Assembly (NCBI GenBank): GCA_029259945.1
Contig: JAJDEF010000029.1
Span: forward strand, 1-64,000
Length of the DNA stretch: 64,000 bases
Origin: Planctomycetota bacterium
Lineage (GTDB): Bacteria > Planctomycetota > Planctomycetia > Pirellulales > Lacipirellulaceae
Direction of reading: 5' to 3'
Notes under the pieces: generated by a model
Told to the model about the DNA's origin: nothing
Databases searched by the model: none
The model's input: the letters and a program-made list of their open reading frames with translations, nothing else
Made by a program: the position numbers and the translations under genes
Shown here: positions 18,798 to 28,579 of the stretch, in pieces
How the letters are laid out: every line of letters begins with the position of its first letter
Numbering within the stretch: position 1 is the first letter of the stretch

Positions 18798-21700
18798 CTA
18801 GAAATTTACGACGGGGCACTTTCGGATGATGATATGCGTGTCACGATTGCAGCCGATTGGGCCCCAATAGTTAAAGTGGTAGGTAAATTGCCCATAGCCG
18901 CCGATCATAAAATTCGGTTTCAAACGTGTTCGCGTAAGACTATTGTGTCCCCCGGCACGTCGGTTTTTTCTGAGTGGCGATTTCGGCACGCTGTAGGTGC
19001 GCTCAGGTGCGTGGTATTGAATGCCGATTCCCGGAGGAATACGTGAACTGACCGCCGCGCGAGTGACCACCACGCCGTTGTCGTTGTAAACTTCCACCCA
19101 ATCGTTGTCGTCGATTTCGAGTAGCTCAGCATCTTGTACGCTAATCCAAATCGGATCGACGCCGCGCGAGAGCGTGGTCATGCGCTGGTTATCGCCGTAA
19201 GTCGAATGGATGTGCCACTTGCCATGCGGAGTGAGATAGTTGAGCGTCAAAACCTTCGAATCACTCGGTGCCTCGCCTTCGCTGAAAGTGAGGTCTGCGT
19301 ACTGCGTAGGCAGCGGTTTGGGCTTGTAGGTCGGTACGTGCTCGCCAAATTGAATGTAGACAGGATGATCGAGATAAAACTGTTGCCGACCGGTGAGCGT
19401 CCGCCAAGGGACGTCGGATTCGAGGTTGTAGGTAAACGCCGAATACGTGCGGCCATTCTCGATCAGCCCCGACCACATGGGGCTGTTGATAAACCGTTGC
19501 GGCTGACATTGCAGGTCTTCATAAGAAGCACGAACACCACGGTTTTTCTCGCCCAAATGGGCGAGGGGGACTCCCGCCTTTTCCTCCATGTTTTTGTACG
19601 AGCGATATGCCAGCTCGCCATTCGTGACGGTAGCGAAGTGTAGAATCGTATTGCACACTTCGGTGTCACGGCGCAGTGATGGATAGGTTCCCCCCCCCCA
19701 ACTGACGGTGGGATGCGTTTCAAGGTACTCGTCGTACTCGTCCTTGATCGAGTAGCTCGTCCCATGTGCACCCAGTCCACCCTCACGCACATTCGGCCCG
19801 TAAGAAATGAATTGGTTGAACAGATTTTTGTAATCACGGGTCACAATTTTGAAGTTAGGCATCGTCTTGCCTGGGATCGCGTCGACGCCGCCATCAATCC
19901 ACTGCTTCATGTTGGGCTGCGCAATCTCGGCAGGCGAATCGTGCGCCAGCGGCACTGCCACCAAATCTTCGACCGGTTCGGGGAAGTGTTTTTCAGAAAG
20001 CTCAGAGAACTTTTGCGCTATGAGTTCAAAAATTTGCCAATCGCTTTTCGATTCCCAGGCGGGAGGCACCGCCTTCGACAGCGGATGAATAAAGCTGTGC
20101 ATGTCGGTCGAATTCAAATCGGCCTTCTCATACCAAGTCGCCGCAGGAAGGATGATGTCTGAATAAAGCGCCGAGGTATCCATCCGGAAATTAAGATCGA
20201 CGACCAAATCCATCTTGCCTTGCGGCGCGTTCTCATGCCATGCAACTTCCTTCACCGAATCGGCGGCCATGTCTTCGTTCACACAGTTATCGTGCGTGCC
20301 GAGGTAATGCCGCAAGAAATATTCGTGCCCCTTCGCACTCGACATCAGGGCGTTACCACGCCAAATAAACCAAACCCGTGGCCAATTGTCTTCTGCGTCG
20401 GGATCTTCCACCGAGAACTTCATGTCCCGGTTTTTTAGCCGATCCGCCACCCAATTGGCGATATCCTCCGGCGACTTTGCCCCGGACTCGCGCGCGGCAG
20501 CGGCGACTTCGATCGGGTTCTCTGGAAATTGCGGATAGAAAGGCAGCCAACCGTTTCGCACTGCGCGGACTTGCATGTCCATCGCATGGCCTTGCGCCAT
20601 GTTGTCTTTGTCACGCTGTTTAGGGACGGTGTGGTAGTCGGTGAAATCTTTTTCGTAACGCCATTGATCGGAATGGACGTAATGCCAACTGGGGGCATTT
20701 TGAAAACGAGGTGTCGAACACCAGTCTTTACCCGACATGATCGACGCCCACGATTCTGCCGGGGCGAGCTTTTCTTGACCCACATAGTGGGCGAGCCCGC
20801 CGCCATTCTTGCCGACACACCCACAGAACATCAGGGCGTGGATCCCGGCGCGATACATAAGATTGGCATGGTACCAGTGGTTGATTCCGGCACCGATGAT
20901 GATCGTACACTTGCCTTCCGTAAGCTCTGCCGTTTGGCCCCATTCTCGAGCGAATCGAATCACATCTTCACGGCCACGCCCGGTGTATTTTTCGGCCCAT
21001 GCGGGAGTAAAGGGGGCATTCTCGTCGTTGTAATCGATAGGGTAATCGCCTGCCAAATCACGATTCACGCCGTACTGGGCCATCATCAGGTCGTAGACCG
21101 TAGTGACCTGCACTCGCTCGCCATCGATGGTCTTAATCGTCCGAGTCGGGACGCCGCGCTGGTAGACTGTCCCCATGCCGAAGTCGTCGAGTTCGACTTG
21201 TACGACCCCGTCATTCTTGGACAGAAAGGTGAGCTCAGGCTGAATTTCACTGCCGTCTTTGCCGTCCTGTAACAGCAGGTTCCACTGTCCTTTGACATCA
21301 CCCCAGCGGTGACCGGAACTGCCCATCGGCATCTTCGGTGTGCCGGTCTTTTCGTCCCACATCAAAAACTTCCACTCGCCATGCTGCTCGTCGGCATATT
21401 GCTTGAGGCGACCCGCGCGAAGCAACTGCCCCGGACGCATGACACCATCGTCGTCCTTTTTTAGCTCTACCAAATACGGCGAGTCGGTGAATTTACGTGT
21501 GTACTGGTCGAAGTAGGGGACCGTTCGCTGGTGGTGGAACTCGGTTAACAACACATGGTTGACTGCCATCCACCAAGCGCCGTCTTGGCCGGCATTCACA
21601 TCGATCCACTCGTCGGCATACTTCGAAACCTGGCTGAAGTCGGGTGAGAAAACCCACATCTTCGAACCGTTGTGTCTCGCTTCGGCCGCGAAATGGCAGT

Positions 21701-22457
21701 CGGGCGTGCGGGTCATGTTGATATTCGACCCCATCACTGCCAGCAATTTCGCGTGATACCAATCAGCACTCTCGGCGACGTCGGTTTGCTCGCCCCAGGT
21801 TTCCGGCGAAGCGGTGGGCAGATCGCAATACCAATCGTAAAACGACAGCGAGACCCCGCCCAACAATTGCAACAGCCGCGAACCCGATGCGTAGCTAATC
21901 ATCGACATCGCAGGAATCGGCGAGAAGCCGGCAATGCGATCTGGCCCATGTGATTTGATCGTATGGACCAACGACGCCGAGATAATTTCCAAAGCGGTTG
22001 CCCAATCGGTACGCCGCAGTCCGCCTTTCCCTCGCGCCCGCTGCCAACGGCTACGCGATTCAGGATTTTCGACCATGCTCTTCCAAGCATCGGCTGGGTC
22101 TTGGTGATCGGCCTTGGCCTTACGCCACAGGTCTAAGAGCGCCCCACGGATATAGGGATATTTAATGCGAAGAGGGCTATAGAGGTACCAGCTATAGGAG
22201 ATACCCCGTTGGCAGCCGCGTGGCTCATACGGGGGAATGCCAGACTCCAGCAACGGATAGTCGAGCCCCTGCATTTCCCAAGTGACGATCCCGTCTTTCA
22301 CGTAAATCTGCCAAGTACAGCCGCCGGTGCAATTCACGCCGTGCGTGCTGCGAACGATTTTGTCGTGCTGCCAACGATTGCGATAGAACTCCTCCCAACT
22401 GCGACCTTGGGGGTTCACTTCATCGCGGATCCAGGCAACCGCGTCCAATACACTCAT
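18798..22457 (-). CDS. narG: respiratory nitrate reductase alpha subunit (molybdopterin)
   Basis: 1219 residues. The FS0 cluster ligands are H39, C43, C47 (in [17 protein letters not shown]) and C82 (EPRGCQRG). The molybdenum-ligating Asp is expected at D212 in DWYCDLP, which is conserved, followed by TWGEQTDV. It reduces nitrate to nitrite. There is no twin-arginine leader: the protein begins [18 protein letters not shown] and aligns with the cytoplasmic E. coli type, so the active site is most likely in the cytoplasm. It overlaps the upstream cytochrome gene by 4 bases (ATGA). Confidence 0.95.
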   Translation of the reverse strand: MSVLDAVAWIRDEVNPQGRSWEEFYRNRWQHDKIVRSTHGVNCTGGCTWQIYVKDGIVTWEMQGLDYPLLESGIPPYEPRGCQRGISYSWYLYSPLRIKYPYIRGALLDLWRKAKADHQDPADAWKSMVENPESRSRWQRARGKGGLRRTDWATALEIISASLVHTIKSHGPDRIAGFSPIPAMSMISYASGSRLLQLLGGVSLSFYDWYCDLPTASPETWGEQTDVAESADWYHAKLLAVMGSNINMTRTPDCHFAAEARHNGSKMWVFSPDFSQVSKYADEWIDVNAGQDGAWWMAVNHVLLTEFHHQRTVPYFDQYTRKFTDSPYLVELKKDDDGVMRPGQLLRAGRLKQYADEQHGEWKFLMWDEKTGTPKMPMGSSGHRWGDVKGQWNLLLQDGKDGSEIQPELTFLSKNDGVVQVELDDFGMGTVYQRGVPTRTIKTIDGERVQVTTVYDLMMAQYGVNRDLAGDYPIDYNDENAPFTPAWAEKYTGRGREDVIRFAREWGQTAELTEGKCTIIIGAGINHWYHANLMYRAGIHALMFCGCVGKNGGGLAHYVGQEKLAPAESWASIMSGKDWCSTPRFQNAPSWHYVHSDQWRYEKDFTDYHTVPKQRDKDNMAQGHAMDMQVRAVRNGWLPFYPQFPENPIEVAAAARESGAKSPEDIANWVADRLKNRDMKFSVEDPDAEDNWPRVWFIWRGNALMSSAKGHEYFLRHYLGTHDNCVNEDMAADSVKEVAWHENAPQGKMDLVVDLNFRMDTSALYSDIILPAATWYEKADLNSTDMHSFIHPLSKAVPPAWESKSDWQIFELIAQKFSELSEKHFPEPVEDLVAVPLAHDSPAEIAQPNMKQWIDGGVDAIPGKTMPNFKIVTRDYKNLFNQFISYGPNVREGGLGAHGTSYSIKDEYDEYLETHPTVSWGGGTYPSLRRDTEVCNTILHFATVTNGELAYRSYKNMEEKAGVPLAHLGEKNRGVRASYEDLQCQPQRFINSPMWSGLIENGRTYSAFTYNLESDVPWRTLTGRQQFYLDHPVYIQFGEHVPTYKPKPLPTQYADLTFSEGEAPSDSKVLTLNYLTPHGKWHIHSTYGDNQRMTTLSRGVDPIWISVQDAELLEIDDNDWVEVYNDNGVVVTRAAVSSRIPPGIGIQYHAPERTYSVPKSPLRKNRRAGGHNSLTRTRLKPNFMIGGYGQFTYHFNYWGPIGCNRDTHIIIRKCPVVNF

Positions 22458-23437
22458 GATTTACCTCGAGACGAATTCGCTTCCACGAGCGATCTACGCA
22501 CACCGTGGAAACGTCGCTTCCATAGGGCGTCAAGAAAGAAAACTCCGATGACTGCCCCAGCTAGGCCAGACAATAAGAACGCTACGCGACCGGTTGAGGA
22601 GTCCGCAGGTTGCTCGGCCGTCGTCGATTCGAAGTAGGCGACCAGTGCGTGAATCTCATCGGTAGACAACGGGCGATTCTTAAAAATGGGTTGCATCGTC
22701 TCGGTTCCCGGGGCTACCAACCATGCACTCAGCGCAGCCCGTCCCTTGAGACGTTCGTAAACATTGGTTAAATCAGGTCCTAGTTGACCACCACCTAAAG
22801 CGGACAGGTCATGCATCGCGTGACACGAAACACAAGCAGTCCCACCAGCTTCTAATCGTTGTGGCCCAAGAAAAATATCTCGGCCGCGCGTTCTGTCTGC
22901 ATCGGTGAAGGGCGCCGTCGAAATCTTTAGACCCTTGAACTGCGACTCTTCGAGCTGCGACTCGGCTTCGATCAAGTCGAGCAAATTTTCAGCGCGCTCG
23001 AGGTTAATACCCGGCGGTGTCGGCATGGGAATGTTACGCGACTCTTCAAAGATTTTTTTCGCGTAAGCATCGCCACTCTCGATTACGGCGCGGGGGTCCA
23101 ACAGGAATTTAATAAGCCATTCCCGATCTTGTCTCTTGCTGACATCTTTCAAGTCAGGACCAGTCAGCCGCCCGCCGCCAATGGTGTGGCAGTTCACGCA
23201 GTTCTGGCGGAAGTAGTCTGGCGTATCCTGGGCATGCGCCAACGTCGATAGAAAGAGAGGTGGTACGCACAAACAGAAGACAGCAAACAGGGCTCGACGC
23301 AAGAAACACCCACCCGCGGTCCCAGCCAAAATGCCGTCCCCAACCTCCATCTCAAAGGGGCGGGGTCGAGCTAGTATGCATGGGGGGGTAGATGGTAGGA
23401 GAAGCTGGTTTTCAAGGGTATTTGACGTGAATAACAT
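22454..23437 (-). CDS. membrane-anchored diheme cytochrome c, NarC-like
   Basis: 327 residues, or fewer if a later start is used. There is a hydrophobic signal at about 48-69 ending ALA-like (THAQ region), then two cytochrome c modules with CVNCH (80-84) and CVSCH (202-206). A C-terminal helix at 285-305 is followed by a basic tail. First gene of the nar operon. Thermus nar operons also begin with a diheme cytochrome c gene (narC), which supports the name by position and layout. The ATG at 23437 has GGGGAG about 10 bases upstream; starts at residue 30 (ATG) or near residue 46 (TTG) are possible and would give a more normal signal peptide. Confidence 0.75.
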   Translation of the reverse strand: MLFTSNTLENQLLLPSTPPCILARPRPFEMEVGDGILAGTAGGCFLRRALFAVFCLCVPPLFLSTLAHAQDTPDYFRQNCVNCHTIGGGRLTGPDLKDVSKRQDREWLIKFLLDPRAVIESGDAYAKKIFEESRNIPMPTPPGINLERAENLLDLIEAESQLEESQFKGLKISTAPFTDADRTRGRDIFLGPQRLEAGGTACVSCHAMHDLSALGGGQLGPDLTNVYERLKGRAALSAWLVAPGTETMQPIFKNRPLSTDEIHALVAYFESTTAEQPADSSTGRVAFLLSGLAGAVIGVFFLDALWKRRFHGVRRSLVEANSSRGKS

Positions 23438-23600
23438 GTATTTCTTGCTCCCCTAAATGCACGGGAAGCGATATAAATAGGATAAAACGATCTCGAAATC
23501 CCGGCTTGCTATTTAGGCTATCGGTCGATATAAAGGATGTCAAGGTCTTTTTATCTGTAATTTGCAACTTTTTCCCCTCTTCTATTAGCGATCCACTGCC
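23438..23600. promoter_or_regulatory. divergent control region between the nar-act cluster and the Rrf2 regulator
   Basis: 163 bases separate the cytochrome gene (minus) from the Rrf2 gene (plus). The most symmetric stretch is GATATAAAGGA (23527-23537) facing TCTTTTTATC (23546-23555), an AT-rich imperfect inverted repeat of the size bound by Rrf2 dimers. No FNR-type TTGAT-N4-ATCAA site was seen. The operator assignment is inference. Confidence 0.3.
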
Positions 23601-24107
23601 ATGATTTCTCAGACAGTCGAGTACGCATTACGCGCCATTGTCACGATCGCTCAGCACGAAGGACAGCCTTGCACGGCGCAGCAAATTTCCTTGCTCACCC
23701 AGGTACCAGCCCCTTATCTCTCCAAGCTGATGCAAGGGTTGGTTCGAGCCGGAGTTGTCAACTCTCAACGAGGACTGCATGGTGGTTTCGTGCTGTTGAA
23801 AAAACCGGATGAACTTTCCATCTGGGAAGTGGTTGATGCGGTGGAACCATTCAAGCGAATTCTTCATTGCCCCTTGGATCTCAAATCCCACGGCACAACT
23901 CTCTGCCCACTTCATCGGCGTCTCGATCGAGCCATGGCGATGGTTGAAGAGCAGTTCCGTAGCACTACCATTTTTGATGTCTTGGCCGAGCCCGGATCAG
24001 TCACTCCACTTTGCCAGGAAAAAAAGATGGTGATAATCGGGGCCAATCTTGCAGCGAGGAAGGATGCAGAGAAAAAAAAGCATAAGAAAGCTAAAAAACG
24101 GAAGTAA
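23601..24107 (+). CDS. Rrf2-family transcriptional regulator
   Basis: 168 residues. The N-terminal winged helix is typical (SQTVEYALRAIVTIAQHEGQ, then VPAPYLSKLMQGLVRAGVV and SQRGLHGGFVL). The sensor region has Cys90 and Cys102 with His97 and His105 near them; the third Cys spacing of IscR/NsrR is not kept, and another Cys is at 138. A strongly basic tail (KKKHKKAKKRK) ends the protein. Rrf2 proteins sense NO, iron-sulfur status or redox. Divergent placement against the nar-act cluster suggests it controls that cluster (inference). Confidence 0.85.
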   Translation: MISQTVEYALRAIVTIAQHEGQPCTAQQISLLTQVPAPYLSKLMQGLVRAGVVNSQRGLHGGFVLLKKPDELSIWEVVDAVEPFKRILHCPLDLKSHGTTLCPLHRRLDRAMAMVEEQFRSTTIFDVLAEPGSVTPLCQEKKMVIIGANLAARKDAEKKKHKKAKKRK

Positions 24108-24158
24108 TGAGAATCGAGAAAACACAAACCACTGGCTTATAGAAATGGAGGTGCTTTG

Positions 24159-24767
24159 ATGCGTCCCACAGAAATTCTAATGCAGGAGCACCGGGTAATC
24201 GAGCAAGTCTTAGATTGCCTAGAGTCGATTACACAGCGCACCCTTGACGGGGAAGATCTGGATAAAAAAAACGCAAATCTTGCGGTCGATTTCTTTCGCA
24301 ACTTTGCCGACCGTTGTCATCACGGCAAGGAAGAAGACTGCCTATTCCCGTTGCTCGAACAAAAAGGCTTCTCGCCAGAGCAGGGACCAACCGGTGTCAT
24401 GCGCCACGAGCACGAAACTGGCCGTCGGCACGTCTGCGGTATGGCAGACGCGATCAAATCGGCGTCTACTGGAGACCCCTCGGCAACAGCCAGCTTTGTG
24501 TCCCATGCCCAAGCATTCATCCCACTTCTTCGAGAACATATTCAAAAAGAAGACCATTGCTTATTTCAGATGGCCGATCAGACTTTGAGCGCTGAAGAGC
24601 AGGCGCAGTTGCTCGAGGCGTTTGCCCACGCAGAGCATGACAGTGTCAGTCCAGGCACGCACCAGAAGTATCTCGACGTCGCCGCCGATCTTGCAGCTCG
24701 TTACTGCGTACCCTGCCGAGTCTCAACTTCAAATTCAGATGCCAGTCCCTGCGGTCACATTAAATAG
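24159..24767 (+). CDS. hemerythrin-like protein
   Basis: 202 residues. Four-helix hemerythrin pattern with likely iron ligands H11 (MQEHRVIEQ), H54/H55 and E59 (RCHHGKEEDCLF), H83/H85 (MRHEHETGR) and H127 with D132/H133 (HIQKEDHCLF). Such proteins bind a diiron site and handle oxygen, NO or iron. The C-terminus has extra cysteines (RYCVPC and SPCG). The ATG is preceded by GGAGG at 7 bases. It follows the Rrf2 gene by 51 bases, so both may be one transcript. A role in NO or oxygen handling beside nitrate respiration is inference. Confidence 0.85.
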   Translation: MRPTEILMQEHRVIEQVLDCLESITQRTLDGEDLDKKNANLAVDFFRNFADRCHHGKEEDCLFPLLEQKGFSPEQGPTGVMRHEHETGRRHVCGMADAIKSASTGDPSATASFVSHAQAFIPLLREHIQKEDHCLFQMADQTLSAEEQAQLLEAFAHAEHDSVSPGTHQKYLDVAADLAARYCVPCRVSTSNSDASPCGHIK

Positions 24768-24839
24768 TAGGTCGATAGTCCTAAGCCGACGACCGGCAGG
24801 ATTTTTTGTTGACAAGGCCGTATTCATTTCTCTTGCACG

Positions 24840-26630
24840 ATGCCAAAAATGCCGCAACTCAATTCATGTCATCCAGTCCACCCCAAAGGCACCAAGGCAC
24901 GCGTACTGCTTGCAAGCGTCTTTGGCCCCTATGCTCAAGACGATGCTTACGGCAGTCGGCTCATAAACCCGATGGAGCTTTACCACAATCAGGTCACTCG
25001 CGTGCAGCAAGCTTTTTCGTTTCGCACTTTTAATCGTTCTTGGGGGCTGATGCTAATTCACGTCAACGTTCAAGCGCCTTGTACCTTGCTTGATTTCCCA
25101 ACCGAAGCTCGATTTGTCGAAGAGCTCAAAGCAAACCAATACGACATCATTGGCATCAGCTCGATTATGACGAACTTGCTCAAAGTGCGTCGCATGTGCA
25201 AGCTAATCCGCAAATGCCAGCCAGACGCGACCATCGTGGTCGGTGGGCACATCGCAAATCTTTCGGTGCTTTCAAAATATGCCGACATCGATCACATTGT
25301 CCTGGGCGATGGGGTGCGCTGGATGCGAAAGTTCCTCGGCGAAGACGAGCACCAGTCGATTCGGCATCCAGTGGTCCGAGCTAACATCGGCTCGAAGATC
25401 ATGGGCGTGAGTCTGCAAAATCACCCCGGCGATGCCTGCGCGACGCTAATCCCCTCGGTCGGCTGCCCCATGGGTTGCAACTTTTGCTCCACCTCGGCCA
25501 TGTTCGGTGGCAAGGGCAAGTTCATCGAGTATTACCATTCTGGGGATGATGTTTTTGACATCATGTGCGAGTTGGAATCGGCGCTAGGAGTGAAGGCGTT
25601 TTTCGTCATGGACGAAAATTTCCTGATCGACAAGAAGCGTGCCTTACGACTACTCGAGCGAATCGAAGAAAACAAAAAACCGTGGTCGATGTATGTTTTC
25701 AGTTCGGCTAACGTTTTGCAGAAGTATACCATCGAACAAATTGTTGCGTTGGGAGTATCGTGGGTCTGGATGGGCTTGGAAGGGAAAGGCTCGCAGTACA
25801 CGAAACTGGCCGGGACCGACACGGTCGAGTTTGTAAAGAAACTACGTGAGCACGGCGTGCGTGTCTTGGGCTCTAGCATCATCGGCCTCGAAGAGCACAC
25901 GCCAGAGAATATCGATGAAGTCATCGAACATGCCGTTAGCCACGAGACCGAGTTCCATCAGTTCATGCTCTACACGCCCATTCCCGGTACCCCCTTGTTC
26001 GCAGAGCATGAAGCAGACAATTCCTTGAAGAGCCTGGCCGACGTTTCAATCGCCGATATTCATGGACAGCACGTTTTTAACTACCATCACCCACACATTA
26101 AGGATGGTCAAGAAACCGAGTTTCTGCTGCGGGCCTTTCATCGTGATTTCGAAGTCAACGGTCCGAGCGTGGTACGCATTGTCCGCACCGTGTTGCGTGG
26201 CTGGAAGAAATACAAACACCACCCTAATGCTCGCATCCGCGCGCGGTTTGCACACGAAGCCTCGAATTTACCAGGGCGCTATGCAGGCGTACTCTGGGCA
26301 ACTCGACGCTATTACCGCGACAACCCTCGCCGAGTTTCGCAGATCGACCAGCTGCTGGCAGAATTGCATGCCGAGTTCGGTTGGCGCTCAAGACTTGCCG
26401 CCCCTATTGTTGGCCGTTATTTGTACCGAATGTTAAAACGTCAAGAGCAGGCGTTACAGGAAGGTTGGACCTACGAGCCCCCAACCTATTACGAATCGAA
26501 CCACCCCCAGGGGCCACCCAACTCGAAACAGGTTAAAAGCGTTCCTGCATGCCATGAAACGCCAAAAAATTCCCTTCCCCAAGATCCTCATGAAGCGGTA
26601 CCCCGATCGACCAGCCTGTTGTCAAGCTGA
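24840..26630 (+). CDS. B12-binding domain radical SAM protein
   Basis: 596 residues. The N-terminal part resembles a cobalamin-binding Rossmann domain (YDIIGISS, then ATIVVGGHIAN and HIVLGDG, about residues 70-165). The radical SAM cluster motif is CPMGCNFC (C209, C213, C216), followed by a TIM-barrel region with FFVMDENFLIDKKRALRLLE. A long basic C-terminal region (about 430-560) is not assigned. The family includes methylases and ring-forming enzymes of the BchE/HpnR type; the substrate cannot be inferred from sequence. The ribosome site is weak, but the segment RVLLASVFGPYAQDD at 21-35 is family-like and supports the upstream start. Same strand as the hemerythrin gene, 72 bases on. Confidence 0.8.
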   Translation: MPKMPQLNSCHPVHPKGTKARVLLASVFGPYAQDDAYGSRLINPMELYHNQVTRVQQAFSFRTFNRSWGLMLIHVNVQAPCTLLDFPTEARFVEELKANQYDIIGISSIMTNLLKVRRMCKLIRKCQPDATIVVGGHIANLSVLSKYADIDHIVLGDGVRWMRKFLGEDEHQSIRHPVVRANIGSKIMGVSLQNHPGDACATLIPSVGCPMGCNFCSTSAMFGGKGKFIEYYHSGDDVFDIMCELESALGVKAFFVMDENFLIDKKRALRLLERIEENKKPWSMYVFSSANVLQKYTIEQIVALGVSWVWMGLEGKGSQYTKLAGTDTVEFVKKLREHGVRVLGSSIIGLEEHTPENIDEVIEHAVSHETEFHQFMLYTPIPGTPLFAEHEADNSLKSLADVSIADIHGQHVFNYHHPHIKDGQETEFLLRAFHRDFEVNGPSVVRIVRTVLRGWKKYKHHPNARIRARFAHEASNLPGRYAGVLWATRRYYRDNPRRVSQIDQLLAELHAEFGWRSRLAAPIVGRYLYRMLKRQEQALQEGWTYEPPTYYESNHPQGPPNSKQVKSVPACHETPKNSLPQDPHEAVPRSTSLLSS

Positions 26631-26647
26631 GAAAATGAGGTGCAGCG

Positions 26648-27013
26648 ATGCGGCCAGTAAAGACCTGCGTTCAGGTATTTCGATGGATGGCAAGAGTCGT
26701 CGGGGCGTTAATCCTCGCTTTTGTCTCGCTACATGTGGCCGTTGAGGGACCGCCGGATGTTGTAAACATTTCCCCCAGAGAATGGCTGCTCTGGGGCGGG
26801 TTTGGGGGGAGCCTTGTTGGCTTTGCACTGCTCTGGAAGTGGGAGCTAGCAGGCGGTATCACGGCTCTGTCCGGCATGACGCTGTTCTATTCGATGAACT
26901 ACGCCCTCTCTGGCAAGTTTCCCGGAGGATGGATATTTCCTCTGTTCTTCCTGCCTGGTTTTTTGTCGATTGCTTGCTGTCTGGTAGAACGGATTACCAC
27001 GCCTAAGGGCTAA
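26648..27013 (+). CDS. small polytopic membrane protein
   Basis: 121 residues with about four hydrophobic segments and the loop NISPREWLLWGGFGGS. It lies 17 bases after the radical SAM gene with a GAGGTG ribosome site, so it is probably in the same operon. No catalytic motif is visible and I do not recognise a function. Confidence 0.6.
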   Translation: MRPVKTCVQVFRWMARVVGALILAFVSLHVAVEGPPDVVNISPREWLLWGGFGGSLVGFALLWKWELAGGITALSGMTLFYSMNYALSGKFPGGWIFPLFFLPGFLSIACCLVERITTPKG

Positions 27014-27154
27014 AGTTTTTTTCAAAATTGCAAGTGCCAGTAGAGTGCGCAGCTGTCGCTCGAGTCAGTGCGTTGAACGTAGATAGTGCGATCAGAGCGA
27101 CCTTGGTCCCAAAAATGAAACGCACCATCCACTCACAGCCACGCACCCTGATCG

Positions 27155-27538
27155 TTAATGCGAGCGAGCGTTTACCTTATCTGCTAGAGGGCCAGATGGC
27201 AGCCCACGCAAGGGATTATTAGTGGCCTGCTCACCTCGTTTTTCAACAGACCAGTGGTTAGCAGTAACTTGACCGACTTCAAGACCATGCCGACGCGAGT
27301 TCCGTTCACTCGGTTGCCGAGCGGAGTCCGGGGTTTTGACTGCGTCGGGATGGGGAAGTTCCTTCTGCGCGTGAGTCTCCTCAGGTAATTCAAAGACCAA
27401 CTCGCCGCGTAATACATTGACGTCGTCTGGAGCTTCGATACCTAGTCGCACTGCTTTTCCCTTCATGCGCAGTACTGTAATCGTAATCTGGTCGCCAATT
27501 TGAATTTTCTCGTTCTGCTTCCGTGTAAGGACCAACAT
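27155..27538 (-). CDS. csrA: CsrA-type post-transcriptional regulator with a long C-terminal extension
   Basis: 127 residues. Residues 1-55 are a clear CsrA domain (MLVLTRKQNEKIQIGD, ITVLRMKGKAVRLGIEAP, then VLRGELVFE), including the RNA-contacting region around VLRGE. CsrA binds GGA motifs in mRNA leaders. The typical protein is 60-75 residues; here about 65 polar residues follow, rich in Pro, Ser, Arg and Asn. The extension is open frame to the stop and could be disordered. The gene stands alone; the 275 bases before it hold nothing I can name. Confidence 0.85.
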   Translation of the reverse strand: MLVLTRKQNEKIQIGDQITITVLRMKGKAVRLGIEAPDDVNVLRGELVFELPEETHAQKELPHPDAVKTPDSARQPSERNSRRHGLEVGQVTANHWSVEKRGEQATNNPLRGLPSGPLADKVNARSH

Positions 27539-27813
27539 GACACACTCCCTTGGTTGGTAAGAAAAGTCTTCTTAGAAAAGGTTGCCAGATTGCTCTGACG
27601 TTGACACGCTGGGAACCATACGCACAAGCCGTGCCAAAGGTGCGCAAGCGTTGGCGGGAAATCCGCAAACGGCTACAGATAAACGGGTTACGACGACACC
27701 AGCAGTGCAAGCATGTTCACTATGCGGTGAAGATTTGCCAAACCTTTGTAAGAATTCCGTTCAAGTGTTTGTGTTGGTAGAAGTGAACACTGAGATACTG
27801 ATAGAAAGTTGGC

Positions 27814-28557
27814 TCAGCGCGAGTTGGGAAAAGTGTGTGGCGACGCTTGTTCTGGGCCGTAAACGGTTTTCGATTCTTGCATAATTTGTAGGTCACACAC
27901 AAAGGCAATATACAGAGGCCATACGCAGCCATAAACGAGTGCCCATAGCAACTCGTAGGTTGGTATTCCGTATGCAGAGATTGGAAATTGAGCCGCAGGA
28001 TTCCAACTGTTGAAAAACGTCGGCTGGAGTATTTTGATTACCAGAAGAATGCAAAGATAGAAGGCGGTAAAGGAAAACCCACCTCTCACGGCAAACATCA
28101 ACAAATCGCGTCGAGCGATTGTCAAAACGATTCCTAACGCGACAATCAACGCCAATGCCAAAGGCATGACGAAGAATATTTCGGGCAGGGCTGTCCGAAA
28201 AACAACCCAGAGGCTGATAAGCAAGGAGAAAGTTAGGACGAACCGTTTTGCCATCGGCCGGTAGTCGATCTGACACTTCACCTGATTCGCATAGGGAAGC
28301 AAAGCAATAAACATACTGATTACCCCTACGCTCACCGAAAAAAGAATATCTTCGAGGCTGGTGATGTAGTGGAACAAAACGCGAGGATTCCAGTACGCGG
28401 GAATAAACTCGCAGGAGAAAAACGCCGGGGGAACCGCAAGCAGCCCACTTAGCAGAAGGATTGGCCACTGCCGGCGCAAAACAACAAAGGTGAAAGCTGC
28501 CAAAACGGACAGCGTCAACCCTGCGGCAAGATAATGATACGATGCCAGATACTGCAT
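27814..28557 (-). CDS. polytopic membrane protein resembling lycopene cyclase-domain proteins
   Basis: 247 residues, seven or so membrane helices. Two motifs recall the heterodimeric-type lycopene cyclase fold: YWNPRVLFHYITSLEDILF and GIPTYELLWALVYGCVWP, where acidic residues sit at helix starts. It is 22 bases behind the MMPL exporter gene in the same direction, so both are probably co-transcribed. A carotenoid role is only a suggestion; a transport accessory role is equally possible. Confidence 0.55.
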   Translation of the reverse strand: MQYLASYHYLAAGLTLSVLAAFTFVVLRRQWPILLLSGLLAVPPAFFSCEFIPAYWNPRVLFHYITSLEDILFSVSVGVISMFIALLPYANQVKCQIDYRPMAKRFVLTFSLLISLWVVFRTALPEIFFVMPLALALIVALGIVLTIARRDLLMFAVRGGFSFTAFYLCILLVIKILQPTFFNSWNPAAQFPISAYGIPTYELLWALVYGCVWPLYIAFVCDLQIMQESKTVYGPEQASPHTFPNSR

Positions 28558-28579
28558 AAAGGCTATCCTAACACGGCGT

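Noticed and set aside
20529-21272. A 247-codon plus-strand open frame opposite narG
   Set aside because: narG is intact and highly conserved here; the antisense frame has no recognisable domain.
18798-22457. Possibility that NarG is a periplasmic, TAT-exported type
   Set aside because: No twin-arginine leader is present and the N-terminus aligns with the cytoplasmic type.
27582-27884. A plus-strand frame with CSLCGEDLPNLC, looking like a zinc motif
   Set aside because: No ribosome site, and it runs into the opposite-strand membrane protein gene. The cysteine pattern alone is not enough.
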